Both the position numbers and the translations under genes were made by a program. From positions 1,178,001 through 1,242,000 of the forward strand of contig OZ316893.1 in NCBI GenBank assembly GCA_973895155.1: DNA of 64,000 nt, given 5' to 3'. Source of the DNA: Marsupella aquatica (lineage: Eukaryota; Marchantiophyta). The first letter of the stretch is position 1; every line of letters starts with the position of its first letter. Below the pieces are notes generated by a model. That model was not told the origin of the DNA and ran no database searches. It saw only the letters and a list, made by a program, of their open reading frames with translations. Shown one piece after another: positions 35,086-47,517 of this stretch.

Positions 35086-35268
35086 ATAATTTCTCTATGA
35101 TTGGAAAAATTGGTTATTTAGACCATGCTTGTGAATAAGGATGGGCATAATTTCTCTGTGTTTGGAAAAATTGGTTATTTAGACTATGTTTGTGAATAAG
35201 GATGGGCATAATTTCTCTGTGATTGGAAAATTTGGTTATTTAAACTATGCTTGTGAATAGGGATGGGC
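35086..35268. repeat. 61-bp tandem repeat, three copies
   Basis: Units start at 35086, 35147 and 35208 with ATAATTTCTCT and contain GGAAAAATTGGTTATTTA and GTGAATAAGGATGGGC. Only a handful of differences, so this array is younger than the neighbouring 70-bp array. A further 21-bp motif (GGTATTTGGTTAGTCTAGCA) is repeated twice at about 35311-35352. Confidence 0.85.
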
Positions 35269-35419
35269 ATGGGAGTCCAGTATAGACAGCCTTTTGTGTG
35301 CATACGGACAGGTATTTGGTTAGTCTAGCAGGTATTTGGTTAGTCTAGCAAATGATGAGCCAACCAGAACTTGGCCCCCTATGCTCCTATTAGTCCTTGA
35401 GACAGTTCAATCTTGTCAC

Positions 35420-35602
35420 CAGGTATATACCCAACAGCACTCCTCAGCCATATTACCAGTCCATGCACTTTGGTGCCCCTGTCTTTGCCAGAGCCTTTGG
35501 AAACCAGGATTTGTTTTGGGTCTGCCTCAGGTTGGATGAGCTCTAGAGAGATCACTCGCACTCGCACTACTAGGTGATGTCTACTCTATTGAAGTGCCTC
35601 CG
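35420..35602 (+). repeat. duplicate copy of the region upstream of the URT1-type gene
   Basis: Parallel in order and wording to 36948-37139, which lies directly before the start codon of the uridylyltransferase gene. Shared words include CCCAACAGCACTCCTCAGCC, ACCAGTCCATGCACTT, TGGAAACCAGGATTTGTT and GATGAGCTCTAG versus GCTGAGCTCTAG. It is interrupted at its right edge by a MITE insertion at 35607. Confidence 0.75.
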
Positions 35603-35606
35603 TTTA

Positions 35607-36017
35607 GAGCATCTGCACCGGTGCCTGGCATTAGATATTGGGCTGGCATACCAGCTGATTTCCCAGCCCTCACTCAAAGTAGGGGCTCCACTATCACTGC
35701 AACTTTGCAGCCAATGCCATAAGAACTTGTGCAGACTGCCTTATTCACTGTATTTCCAAGTACCCGTTCCACTTTTGCCAGTGCTGCCAAATCAGATTTA
35801 CGCTGGTCGTAGTGCCACATGTCTGCATCCGACATGGGGTCAACATTCCCTCAATTTATAATGGGTTTGGGAGCCTGGCTCTCTCCCGTTACTCTTTTTC
35901 AAGGGCCACTTTGCCAGGGTCAATGCAAGACCCTAAACTGAATTGGGCCTGGGAAAGATGCAGGCCAATGTCACCCTGCCAAACTTTGAGGGATACCGAC
36001 AACCGGTGCAGATGCTC
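35607..36017. mobile_element. Tourist-like MITE (PIF/Harbinger type)
   Basis: Perfect 16-bp terminal inverted repeats GAGCATCTGCACCGGT and ACCGGTGCAGATGCTC bound a 411-bp element. It is flanked by a TTA target duplication (35604-35606 and 36018-36020). The GAGCATC ends and 3-bp TTA duplication are the hallmarks of PIF/Harbinger-derived MITEs. No coding capacity, so mobilisation would need a transposase elsewhere. Confidence 0.9.
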
Positions 36018-36947
36018 TTATATTGGAAGGCTCACTTCAACTCAAAGATCACCTGGATTTTTAGGATCTTCTTCCTGATAGCAGGGGTCACAGTTGGATG
36101 TTATTATTAATTAAATATGGCTAGCACTTTTGCTACCTGGTAGATATTTTTATATTTTTATGAGTTTTTCAAATTTTCAGCAAAAACTGCTTTGTATCAT
36201 TATGCCTATCTGTATACTTGTACTTCATTTGGTGCCTCTTTTGTGCGCCTTTGGACAACAATTGTACCTATCTATGAACTTGTTTAGGCGGCATGACCAG
36301 TGACTCTTTTTAACAAAAAGTGGCAAGACATGACAAAAGCAGCACGAAACAAAAGATTTGCATGCAAACTGTTCTGGCAACCAAATCCATTTTAAAAAGT
36401 TTTTCAAAACAAGCTCCAGTACATAGGAAGTCATGAGTTTCCAAATAGGTCTATTCCCTCTGCATCTTTCCAGGTAAGGAGCTGACAAACATTTGACAAA
36501 AAAATTACTGCTCCCCATCATTTGCACTCCATTTGAGGATACAGGGCTGGCCCACAACCAATAACCAATGTTACAAGGCGGGTACCCAGTTCTGGCATGG
36601 TACCTACAGTCTTCCCCATAGAATGTCCCAAGCCTTCTATTCGATTTCTTAACTGACCTTCCAGGGGAAAAAGTGGTTTCACTCAAATAGAATGCTTCGT
36701 ATAATAGAGTGCCCAGGCACTTCATCCAGGAGAGTATTTATGGAGGCACAACCGCACTTTCTGATCGAAAGGCCAAGGCTTCCACAGCTGATGATTCTAA
36801 TTGGAATGTGAGAGTGTGGGATTGAATTCGAAACGCATTCCCGAATAGAACGCCGGGAGAGGGGGGAGGGGGTATCTTTCAGAAAACTTTTGTCATCTGA
36901 ATGCTATCTAGAAGACACAGTGCGTTTTAGTCAAATAGACTTCCCCC
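36018..36947. other. spacer
   Basis: AT-rich, with a 166-codon minus-strand ORF (36225-36725) lacking recognisable content. The right edge merges into the duplicated upstream region of the next gene. Confidence 0.4.
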
Positions 36948-37172
36948 CAGGCATATACCCCAACAGCACTCCTCAGCCACATGACCAGTCCATGCACTTC
37001 GGTGCATATAAACACAAAACCACCCTTTCTTGGCCAAAGAGCTCCTGGAAACCAGGATTTGTTCTGGGTCTGGCTCGGGTAGGCTGAGCTCTAGGGAGAT
37101 CACTACCAGGTCGATGTCCACTCTGTTAAAGTGCCTTCTGTTGGGCACGCACAGCTTCACCACAATGTCTCG
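36948..37172 (+). promoter_or_regulatory. upstream/leader region of the URT1-type gene (duplicated at 35420-35602)
   Basis: Immediately precedes the chosen ATG at 37173. The frame is open upstream of the ATG only to about 37131 with no other ATG, which favours 37173. The existence of a second copy 1.5 kb upstream is the main reason to note it. Confidence 0.4.
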
Positions 37173-40100
37173 ATGGGTGACTCGGGATGGCCTCCTCTGC
37201 CTCCTCTGCCTCCTCCTCCTCCTCATCATCACCATCATCAATCCCCACCACCACCATCTCCACACCTCCAACAACAACAGCAAGAAGAACATCCATTTGC
37301 CTCTCAACATCCGTTTCCTCCCTCTTCTTCCATTTCTTCGTCTTTCCTTTCTCCAGGGGTAGATCTCCGGCAGCAAGGGGGGAGGGGTGGGGGTTATTCC
37401 CTGGTGCCAATCCCCGGGGTGCAGGGGGTTCATCTGTCTCCATCCCTCTACGGCAGTCACGTAGAGATGCTGCAGAGGAGGTCCGCGGAATGGCAACACC
37501 ATCATCTTTCCTTTAATCCTGCTGCTGCCGCTATTGCTCTGCAGCAACAGCAACAACAGCTGCAATTCCGAAGTGTGCTTGGAGAGAGTGACATCCAACC
37601 CTCCAACAATTCACCTGCTCCCCGCGGGGGGAGTGTCGTTGCAGCAGCAGCTGCAGAGCGAGGAGGTGCTGCACCCCATCAGCAATTCTTTGGCGATGGA
37701 GCCGAGCTGATGAAACTTTTACAGATTTCGTCCTCCTCCAAGGACAGTGCAGTAGCGGCTGGGATTGGAACAGGAGGAGGAGCAGATCCTAAGGCGGTCG
37801 TAGATATGCAACAGCCAGGTCTTGGCAATAGCAGTAGCAGTGGTGGAGTTGTCCCTGTACAGCAGAAGGCATCCCCAGCGATTGTACACGGACCCATCGG
37901 GCCTCCCAAGCGCAGTGAGACCACCATTAGGTCCGTGTCCGCACCTGCAGATGATCTCTTGGGCCGATTTTGGCCAGCTCCCCCGTCTCCATCTGTCACC
38001 AATGGCTCCTCCAAAGATCACGGCAATAGCACCAAATCGCCAGGATTCACGGTCGAAGACGGTAATCAGGCAAATTCGGTGTGGCTCAAGGATTTACAAC
38101 AGCAACGAGTAGGCTGGTGGGGAGAACAACAACACGCCGGGGTAACTGAGAAGAAGTTTGAGCTACCGGTTGGGGTTGGTGGCGAATCTCTGCTGCATCC
38201 CCCTTTTGCCAATCGAGATGCGGGACACCGATTTGGTCTTGCTAGCAGGGGGTTGTATACTGTGAACAACAAGGGAATAGGGCTTCCTGAGAATTTAGAG
38301 TATCGTGAAGGAAGAGGGCTTTTAGGAGGATGGGGTGGGGATTTCGTAGAGGAGGTAGGGGGAGTCCCAGGTGGCAGTGGCAGTGGCAGTGGCAGTGGTG
38401 GGCAGCTGCAGTATCGGAAGAACAGCAGCACCACCGGGGGAGTGGGAGGAAGATCCAGAGAGGATCAGCTTTATGGCAAGGTTACGGAGCAGCAAGCTCT
38501 GAATTTGAATTCCAATGATCATCACGAGCAGCAGCAACTGCTGGGGGAGGGGCTATCATCCAAGGAGTTTGAGATGGAGTACTCCAGGGAGAGTAATGGT
38601 CGAGTTGGAGAATGGAGTGGGGGTGCTTTGGGTGGTCGGAGGGGAATAGCTTCTCGAGGTGCGATTGGTGGAGGCAGGAGGGGAGGGAGGACTGTCACAG
38701 GGCAATGGGTAGCTGTGAATGAGAGGCAAAGAGACCGAGAAGGTAGTGTCGAGAGCAGTTGTAGTGGACCTAGTGGCGAAGCAGGTGGTGGTGGAGACAG
38801 TGGGTCGGAGAAAGGGGGTAATTCCACAGTTAATTCTTGCAAAGAGGAGTCAATGTTTTTTTTCAAGGAAGGGAGCGGGTCTCAGAAACTGAGAGATGAT
38901 TTAAAGAGAAGACGGGGAGGGCAGCAGCAGGAATGGCGGATGAAGTCCCAAACCTCTCATATATCTCAGATTCAAACCCAAGTACAGCCGGGCTCTGGAG
39001 CAAAGATGGTGGATATCTTCCCCTCCGGCTCCGACTCATCAGTGCTGATCAATGGCAATTACCAGATTTCCAGTCCTCTGAAAATACGCCCTCTGGCCTC
39101 ACAGGTAGATCACCCCGGTCTGCCTTCCAATGTTGTGCAGGAGTCCCCCGTCAGTCCGAGATTTTCACCCGAGGAGTCTAAGACGATCTATCATGACCGT
39201 GCTGGTTATCTTGCCAACGGAAGGAGTGACGGGAATGAGGATGTTTTTGGGAAGGATGACGAGGGGGAACTGGCAGAGGCATTTGCGGGCTACTTGGATC
39301 TCATGGATGAGCGAGAAATTGGCCATAGGAAGGGTTTCAATCAAGCTTCTCCTGCCCAAGAGGTGAGGATGGATGCTTTATCAGAAATCGGGGTTTTCCT
39401 CCATATCCCTCAAATATTCTGTCCACTCATGTCTAATGTTTATGGTTTAACGAATGGCTCCATGCAAAACATTTCACAGACAATTATTGTTGCCCGCTTT
39501 TGAACACTGGATCGACAAAAGTCAAATAGCAAAGTTAGCTGATCACACGTCCGTCTTGTCTCGTTGTATGTGATGTGTGAACTGTTGAATTAGAAATCTT
39601 GAACATAGAGAGCTTTCTTAGAGCCTTGACGATTCCTTGACGACTCCTTGACGGTTGAGATGAGAGTTGAATTGACAGTAGAGTTTCAACGCGTTTTTTA
39701 CTTTCTTGGTGTTTTGGACATAGAGTTGTGGAAAGGCAAAATTGTTCGGTGCAAGTTATCTGGGAATTGCTGAATTTGATTCTGTTAGGTTAAAGCCAGA
39801 TTGTCCCATGTGGACTTCCGTTGCTGGTGTCTGAAATGCGCTCGAACGGACACATGAGGTTTGGCTTTTTCCTGGGCAAGGTTCCGCTTGAAGCCTAATT
39901 CCAGTTGTATGTGGTTACAGGAAGTGAACTTTGAGACACGACATGAACACATGCGTGAGTCCCGAAGACATCCACAGCGCACCGCTGCTGTACCACCCTT
40001 GAAACCCGAGATGCGATACCGTCCAGATCTCGAAAAGTTTACTGGTCAAATGCTGACGTTGTACACGTCGTTAATCCCAACCGAGGAGGAGGAAAATAAA

Positions 40101-42120
40101 CGACGGCAATTCTTGTCCCACCTTGACCATCTCGTAGCTCGGGAGTGGCCAGGAGCCATGCTATTCCTCTTCGGCTCATGTGCAAATGCATTTGGCGTTT
40201 GCAACAGTGACATCGATGTCTGCCTCTCAATTAATGACGATCAGCTTAGTAAGGCCGACCTTGTTTTAAAAATGGCTGCAATTCTGCGCTTTGACAACAT
40301 GCAGAATGTCCAGGTATGACTTGTGATTTCACTCTGCGAGCAAGACTAAAAGGTTTATTGTTTTTCTTTACGAATTTTACTGGAAATTGAAGATCTTTAG
40401 AATGAAGTATAGTACTAGTGAGTTGGTCAGTAATGTTGGGAACAGTCTTAGTTACTTCTTAGTTCTAGTCCTCTTTGCTGTTCAAAGAGAAAGTTTTTTT
40501 GTGACACTTGCTGAGGTACTTTTCAATAATCTTTACGGAGTTCTTCCCATTTATGCCTGGAATTCATTGGATCGCTTGAACTCACTTCTCCTTGAATGGA
40601 TTCTATCTCAGGCGTTGACCCATGCTCGTGTACCAATTGTGAAGTTTACGGATGCAACAACTGGCATATCCTGTGATATTTGTGTCAATAACATGCTGGC
40701 AGTTGTGAACTCCAAGCTTCTGCACGACTACTCTCGGATTGATGTGCGTTTACGCCAGCTTGCATTCTTGGTGAAGCACTGGGCCAAGCGTCGCCAAGTC
40801 AATGAAACCTATAGGGGGACTCTATCTAGTTATGCGTATGTTCTTCTCTTCGGCTTTTTATTATTTGTACAATTTTGTTCCTGCCAGTGTTTCCTATGGA
40901 CGATAGTTCGTTTGAGTTGAGTTGGATTGATAATGGCAACAAGCGCTTTCACGTTTCAGATCTTAGTTAGGACATTCAGATACTTCATACTTTTCAAGCG
41001 ATCAACTTACACGGACATGCTGGTGGGTGTGCTTTTTTCCTTCAGTTATGTTCTTATGTGCATTCACTTTCTTCAGCAACGCAAGCCTGGGATCCTCCCT
41101 TGCCTACAGGTACTTGCTTGACTTCTTACTTCTTCTGTAAGTCGTCTATCATATCTATGATTTTTAATAGGGAGCCTATCCCTCCCTTATAGGCTTCTGA
41201 TATCTGTAGTGGAGGGATGCTAGAGACGCCTCCAGACGATACCTTTTTTGATTTGATCCTTCCCTAGCAAAATAGTTTCGTCGAGATGACAAATAAGCAA
41301 TGGACTGGACATCAATCAATTGTGTAAAAGTGGTGGAAAGGTTTGGTTTCCCGTGCTTCGGGGAGTTTTTAGATGTAAGTAGCATTTTCCGCTTTGAGAT
41401 CACCGTCACGGACTCTTTAGAAGGACTCTTACCGCTGCAGATTTTGGGGGAGGACTACCTTGATCACCGAGTGGGGTGTCCGACGGTTGCATCACAGGCG
41501 TTGACATCAAAGCATATTGTAATGTTTCCTTGTGCAGGAGATGCGACCAACATACAGGGTGACTGTTGGCAATATTGATTGTGCATATTATGACCAGGTC
41601 GAGACTCTGCAGAATGTTGGTTCTGCCAACAAGGAAACGTTGGGAGAGCTTTTGACATCTTTTTTTGAGTATTGGGCATTTCGCCATGATTACAACAGAG
41701 CTGTGGTATCAGTTCGAACTGGAGGTTATCTCAGGTACGTACGTGCCATAGCTGCAAGCTAGGACCTGCTGAATTGATTGAAGAACTTGCATTGCAACTT
41801 TCTGCTCTTTGTCACACTCTTTTTGAGTACTCTGGTTATGAAAGGTCTTTTTGGCCAAAGCTGCAGAGACCTTGCCAATAATTGATTTGTTGTCGAATTG
41901 TAGCAAGGACGAGAAAGAGTGGACACGGCGAATCGGCAATGAACGTCATCTTATATGTATCGAGGATCCCTTGGAAATTGTTCACGATTTAGGACGTGTT
42001 GTAGACCGCCATAGCATACGAGTTCTCCGTGATGAGTTTCACCGCGCTGCCAAAATTCTACGTCATGATCTCAACCCTTGCATAACTCTTTTTGAGCCTT
42101 TTATTCGAGAGAAAGCTTAA
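37173..42120 (+). CDS. terminal uridylyltransferase (URT1-type nucleotidyltransferase)
   Basis: Six coding exons join in phase: 37173-39362, 39921-40313, 40612-40835, 41046-41109, 41538-41734 and 41904-42120, giving about 1094 residues. The first exon encodes a 730-residue low-complexity arm: Pro, His, Gln and Gly/Ser runs, including a [10 protein letters not shown] linker. The catalytic part follows. FGSCANAF holds the GS motif (815-816), SDIDVCL supplies two catalytic aspartates (827, 829), and [10 protein letters not shown] the third (883). Next come [31 protein letters not shown], a PAP-associated segment ([11 protein letters not shown]), and the nucleotide-recognition region [20 protein letters not shown]. 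These match plant URT1, which uridylates deadenylated mRNAs in the cytoplasm and so controls trimming and decay. The N-terminal arm is long for the family and in known URT1 contacts decapping factors. I did not verify that motif here. HESO1-type proteins are the alternative, but the C-terminal wording fits URT1 better. Confidence 0.9.
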
Positions 42121-43622
42121 TTTCAATTCATGAACTCCTTTTACCTTAACCTGAGCAGGTCGCTTCCTGATAAGAGTGACAGGTGGGGACACACTACGGA
42201 CAGCAAACATCATTAAGGTTTTGTAGGGAGAGATGTAAGAGGTCATATCCTGCCATTATGATATAGGTCAATGAAACCGTTGTAGGTTGTGTAAGGCTCA
42301 GCCGTAAATCTTTGTATAGATACACCTGTTGAGATCCAGGTGGTTGTTAATCGGCTACTAAAATATCTCATCAGTGAACGTGTAGTAGGGTTTCATCAGA
42401 TAAAAAGTTGACCAGGACTTCATGTCACGGAATACATAATTTTTGTGCTTGGGGGGAAGCCGAGCTGTTTTCCTACCCTGCTTGGAACAAAGGAGTGCGA
42501 CTCAACATCATTGAAAGAGAAGCAGGTGAAGTGCGTGATAAAACCCCTTATCGGGCAAGTCTCGAACGGGTGTGGCTGGATCATATGAAGACGTGTTCTC
42601 TTGTATATAGGAGGGGGATAGCTGTGGCTTCAGACCTGGGATCCAGGGGTTGGGTGAAGGAGAATGTATTCCACGCTTTCAATATACGCTGGAACTGCCA
42701 GCGATTGGACAGCTGCTGCGACACCCAATACAGCAAAGGTGGGAACTCGGGACCCTATAGACTATCAGTGCCATTAGCCACTGACAAAAAATCTCCAGCT
42801 TGACTGACTTTTGATGCTGAGGACCAGCCCTTTGAAAGTCTCTCCTCAGTCCTCTGTAGGGTTTAAGTATATGGGAGCTTACCTGCTTCCTGAGAAGAGT
42901 ATAGGAAGTATGAAGAGTTGCACTAGAGCTAGCAGTTCATCTAGTTATACAGTGTAATGGGACTACGGACCCTCGGCTTTGTGGTCATTTATTTGTCATT
43001 CCACGCCTCGCCAAATATGAGCCTGGAATTAATCATACAGTTTCATACCAAGGTAACCAAACAGTTGGCCTTTTCTTGTGGTACTTGAAAGGTGGTCCAC
43101 CATTTAATGTCGATGTGTTGCAAAACATGTTTTGCCTGGAAATGTGCGAGGTAATCAATGTACACCTTGCGCACTGCCAGCTCGTCTCAGGATATCTTGC
43201 GAGCTCGTCTTGCACATATGAATCCCTCATGATAGCGGAGCTGCGATCTCGATCTTTTGAGTATATCACATTGTTTCCAAAAACTTTAGATGTTCCCTAC
43301 AATTTCGAGTATTAAGTGCTGTATTCATTGTTCCAACGATGCACATGTTCCTACCAAATTAGACTTGGAGTATTCCTAATCAGTACCACAATAATACAAC
43401 CAGAAGTGGTGTAATTAGTCTACTGGAAGACACTGGGCTCAAGAGTGGTATGAAAATTTTGAAGTACCCGGAAGGGGCCAGTCAATGTAAAAGCCATTGA
43501 AGGAGTGAAGGGGAGGAGGTGTCAATTCTTTGCAGTAGCTACATTGTGAGTCTTGGATGGGGTTTGGGGACAAAGGTCCCACGGTTCTGGGACATCTAGC
43601 TACCACACATATTATACTTCTA
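42121..43622. other. 3' flank of the URT1-type gene and spacer
   Basis: The 131-codon ORF at 42408-42803 has no recognisable content and lies where a 3' untranslated region is expected. Nothing else supported. Confidence 0.4.
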
Positions 43623-44071
43623 CTAGCCCAATGCCCGTATGGTATTGTCAATAGCAAGTGATGTTCGACGAAAATGTTGTTGAGCTGAAGTGGGATGGTC
43701 TAGGCAGTTGACCGCTGTGGGGAGGGGCAAGTTGGCCTGGCAGCTGGATTTCAAGAAGTGTTGCTATGGGGAGATGGCAAGTCGGTTTGGCATTTGAATT
43801 TCAAGATGTGTGGGGCTGCAGCCAGGGAGATTGACAGGGGGGTGTGAAAAAGGTGCAGAATGACACCTTTAGGTCCATCTAATGGTCGTGGAGAATGACA
43901 GGGTGGGTGTGAAAAAGGTGCAGAATGATGCCTTTAGGTCCATCTACGGTCGTCTAATGGTCAGTAAAAAATGTCACATAATGTAATGGCTAGGGAATCT
44001 TTCCTCCATAATGACATTTAGTAAACAGACCTTGAGAAAAAACAGAATAGTATATTGTAATGTTTAGATAG
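43623..44071. repeat. dispersed repeat, copy 1
   Basis: Begins CTAGCCCAATGC and ends near TGTTTAGATAG. It shares AAGTGATGTT, GATTTCAAG, GGTGCA-AATG and a TGAGAAA-containing tail with the copy at 59397-59713. It holds an internal 66-bp tandem duplication with GTGTGAAAAAGGTGCAGAAT at about 43845 and 43911. Probably a non-autonomous transposon. Termini are not proven. Confidence 0.45.
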
Positions 44072-45870
44072 TGGTTACTGTTATTGCAGTTTACGCAAAT
44101 TACATACGTAAAAGTATCCAACGTGTGAAATGTATGCCCTATGCCCAAACAACTCATTGCCAAGGGACAGGTTTCAAGGTCCGAGATCTTCTCCTACAAT
44201 CTGGGATAATATTTGTGGATCAGCAAGGAAAATTTCAACACCTTTCATCATTTCCAAAGGTCTAGCATATTAATGGCTGCCGGGTTTCAAGCTATTTCCC
44301 GTGACTGTTTGAAAAACCCAGGGTCAGAGTGATCAATTTTCGAAGAAAATCTATGGTGAGTGCTCACCAGATATATAGGCGGAAATTCAGGGCCCATGCT
44401 ACAGACCTGTAGGGACTTTGGTCTTTCTGATCACTCGGACATGGAAACTAGAGAGCAGAGAGAAGAATCACAAATTGGGAGTGGAATCGAGTGACACATC
44501 GTATCTTGGCGGAGAGATAGATCTCAAGCGGTGTTCCGTGTCACCTCTGAACTCAAGAGTTGTATGATTTGTCCCACCATCCTTTCCTCGTCTTCTCAGT
44601 GGACTCTTCATTCAAGCAAAGACAGAAAGTTAATTATTGATCACAAAGTTCTCAGGACTTCCTGTTAATTGGCAGCAGTAGCAACAGCAGCTCCTTTTGC
44701 ATCATAGACAAATCACTGTGGTCGATCAACCGACCGGCGTCTCCACAACACTGTGTGTTATTCTTATTCGCCTTCTGAAGCTGCAATTTTTGTGGAACAC
44801 GGGATAACATCGGCCATTACTGCGTCCCGGATGAAACTGGCTATGGATTCTGATTCGGAAACCATATCAACGTCAAGGCCAGCCCCTGTATGTGTCCTTC
44901 TCTCTCGACTTGGTTCAGCCGCTTCCAGGAAGAAACTCCCCATCTCTTGTGGTGTGTGATTCATGACAGATGGAAAATGTTTGTTCCTTGTTGATATCAT
45001 GGCCCAGTTGGATTCCCATGAATTTTAAATTTATGGATTTTTCGCTCCCTCCCGGCCTGTAGCTTTCTTCTCTGTGTGCTCTCCATCTGTGTTACAATTT
45101 TGGGCCTGTCTACCGTCCTGAGAACTTTTTTGCTCACTAAATATCTTGTCCGCCACTGTCTTTAAAGGCAACTGTTTAGTTGCTTTGTCCGAGGGCGGTA
45201 CTCGGGATTGATACATTTACTTTCGTGAAGCTGAGTATACTGGGATTGCCTGAGTATACTGGGATTGCCTCAATGTAAAGCTAGAGCAGTCTTTTGAACC
45301 ATGGGACTAGTTGACATCGGATAACCCCACTTTCACTGATTTGGGGAAATTGATGTGGTTCACAATCATGAACTTTGACTATGACCAAATTCTTAGTCAT
45401 TTTCTGAGTATTTTCTGTCGGTGCCTGTTTTTCTTCCCTGTGAACCCGTTGTAAGTGAAGTGAGAGAAGTCCCTCAAGTATCCTTTATGGGGCTGTCATG
45501 CTTTGGAGATATATGTTGTGGGTTGGTCAAAGTGAATGGTAACACTATCGGTGGGGAGAGGAAACCAGGATTTAATATGATTGTGAGCATTTATATAGTT
45601 CTAGATCAAAGGTGGTTTTTGTGTAAGAGTTTCTGGCAAAGATCTGCTTAGATTGATTGCGCCCACGGATTGGCAGCAAGGGGCAAGGAACAGAAAAGTC
45701 TCCATATCACTTGTCAACCCTAGCCACCAGCACCATCTCTTTCCACGTAGGGTAGAAAGGAATTTGACCACTAAAGCTCGCACAGGTGACTGCCATCAAT
45801 CTATGATTTAGAAGTATGCCTAAAAGCCAAATTCAATTGTAATTGCTGATAAAAGGATGCTTTCCGACAG
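44072..45870. other. spacer, may contain unrecognised 5' exons of the next gene
   Basis: The gene at 45871-47517 lacks its N-terminus, so its first exon or exons should lie here. Candidate frames at 44753-44959 and 45421-45651 do not look convincing. A small direct repeat TGAGTATACTGGGATTGCC lies at about 45231-45268. Confidence 0.35.
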
Positions 45871-47517
45871 TTCGTGGAGGTCTATGGTGCTGATGGCAAG
45901 CGCCGGCGGTTTGCTTCTGGAACTAAGGCAGGTTTTGCCATAGACAGAATCAATCGGAATGAACCTGAGATGTCCACGCGGTACTCTTTCATAACGGCGG
46001 TCAAAGATAGAGAAGAAGCGATAGAATTTGGTCCCGAGGCAGAGCTTGTAAATTATGGAGACGGATGGAAACTTCAAGCTGTGCAAGGTATCGTTTCTCC
46101 ACTAACAATAGTAGTCAGAAAAAATAAAGAACTGTTTTGATGGCCTTCCGGATTTGAATGGGTGTGTTTTACTTTCCAGTTTGGCTATCAACCTTTGTGT
46201 TTTCACACTGATTGTCAGGTAGATTGTAGTAGTCTGTAATGAGAGGACCTTATCGACTAGCCACCAAATCGGAAGAATCAGGGGGGACAAGAAGAAATGG
46301 TGTCTGAGGGCACTCGTCCTCAAGTTATTGTGTTGCTCCCTTTTTAAGTAATCCTTATTGCCTCGATATCTCAGAGCTAAAGGCCTTGAAATCGGTTGCA
46401 TTCGGAGTGGGAGCCAAAGCCAAAGACTTAATGAAGAATGTCAGCCCGCCTGCTCAAAAGGTAGGTTTGACATTGTGCTCTATCGTGACAGGACTTGTTG
46501 AATTGTTTTGCAAGGAAACCTGTAAATGATAGTTGGCAATGCGCTGTTGTGGTATGATCACAAGTTTCTAGCAGTAATTTCACCCCACGGATGCAAATTC
46601 AAGTTACAGAAGCAGTCATAGGCGCTAGTGCGGTAAGAACTTCCGGATTACTTTTCTTAAACCCGTTCAGAAGTAGCCATTTCTATTCCACTCATCTCCT
46701 ACTATCTCATATTGATCAGATGCTCTACTTGATGTGGCAGTGGCATATCTCTCCACCAGACCTTCCACCATACAAATCTCAAAGAGATGGGCTGAGATAC
46801 GATCCACCTCAAATAGCTTCATCTCAGCATGCTATTGGCCACTTCAAAGGTGACAAATATGACTTGCCTGTACTGGACAAAAAGTGTACGATGATCATGC
46901 CAAGAAGGAACTTGGCCAATTGGCCACAAATTTCCGCCCCAAAATGGTGCTGGCCAACTGAGACCGAGAGTGGAGTCTCAAGCAAGCAAAGACGGGAAAG
47001 GAACTTTGTGTGGGCACACCCGGAGAAAAGACATGCAATCTTAACTAGAATATATTGCCCTTCACTCTCACCACCTAAGCCGTATCTCTACAATGTCGTT
47101 TAGTTCTAGCAGAACTTCTAAATTGTCCCAGTAGGGATACTAGAAAGAGATGTTCTTCTCCTGCAAGAGGAGGATTTTTGAAGAGCCATATGGAGATGGC
47201 TTACAAGATCGCCATATTCTCCTCCAAGCATAGTGTGAGGTTTGTTTTAGTACCTTGATCATTTTAGAGCCAATTTCTCTTGGAAAGACCACTCGACTGC
47301 TGCATAGAAACGTAGATTATATATCGATTCATATCTTTTAGCTCCCGCTGACCCACATCTGACATATCTTGTTAATTTGCAGGACTTCAATCGAAGCGAT
47401 TTCTACTCCGGAGGAATTTTGCCTGAATACTCGCCACCAAAAGACGGTTGGGCCTACTTTTGGAATATTTCCACTCTGATATGGAGTTTGTTTTCAATGA
47501 TTGCAATTTGGGTATAA
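45871..47517 (+). CDS. 3' exons of an unrecognised, possibly plastid, tail-anchored membrane protein
   Basis: Three exons join in phase: 45871-46087, 46375-46460 and 47383-47517, about 145 residues ending in TAA. The acceptor at 45869-45870 shows that at least one exon is missing upstream. The first exon encodes a conserved-looking basic/acidic segment (FVEVYGADGKRRRFASGTK, then EFGPEAELVNYGDGWKLQAV). The second is lysine-rich (ELKALKSVAFGVGAKAKDLM). The last carries YSGGILPEYSPPKDGWAYFW and then a single hydrophobic stretch (NISTLIWSLFSMIAIWV) at the very C-terminus, so the protein is likely anchored in a membrane. I do not recognise the family. A plastid location is a guess from general resemblance to plant chloroplast proteins. 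A 170-codon ORF inside intron 2 (46591-47103) is not part of it. Confidence 0.5.

Noticed and set aside
37131-37172. Earlier non-ATG start of the URT1-type protein
   Set aside because: The open frame begins with GTG and has no ATG before 37173; the first ATG is preferred.
36927-37598. 223-codon minus-strand ORF rich in Arg
   Set aside because: It is the complement of the Pro/His-coding start of the URT1-type gene; composition shadow.
46591-47103. 170-codon plus-strand ORF
   Set aside because: Falls inside intron 2 of the gene at 45871-47517, no recognisable domain and no splice phase that fits.
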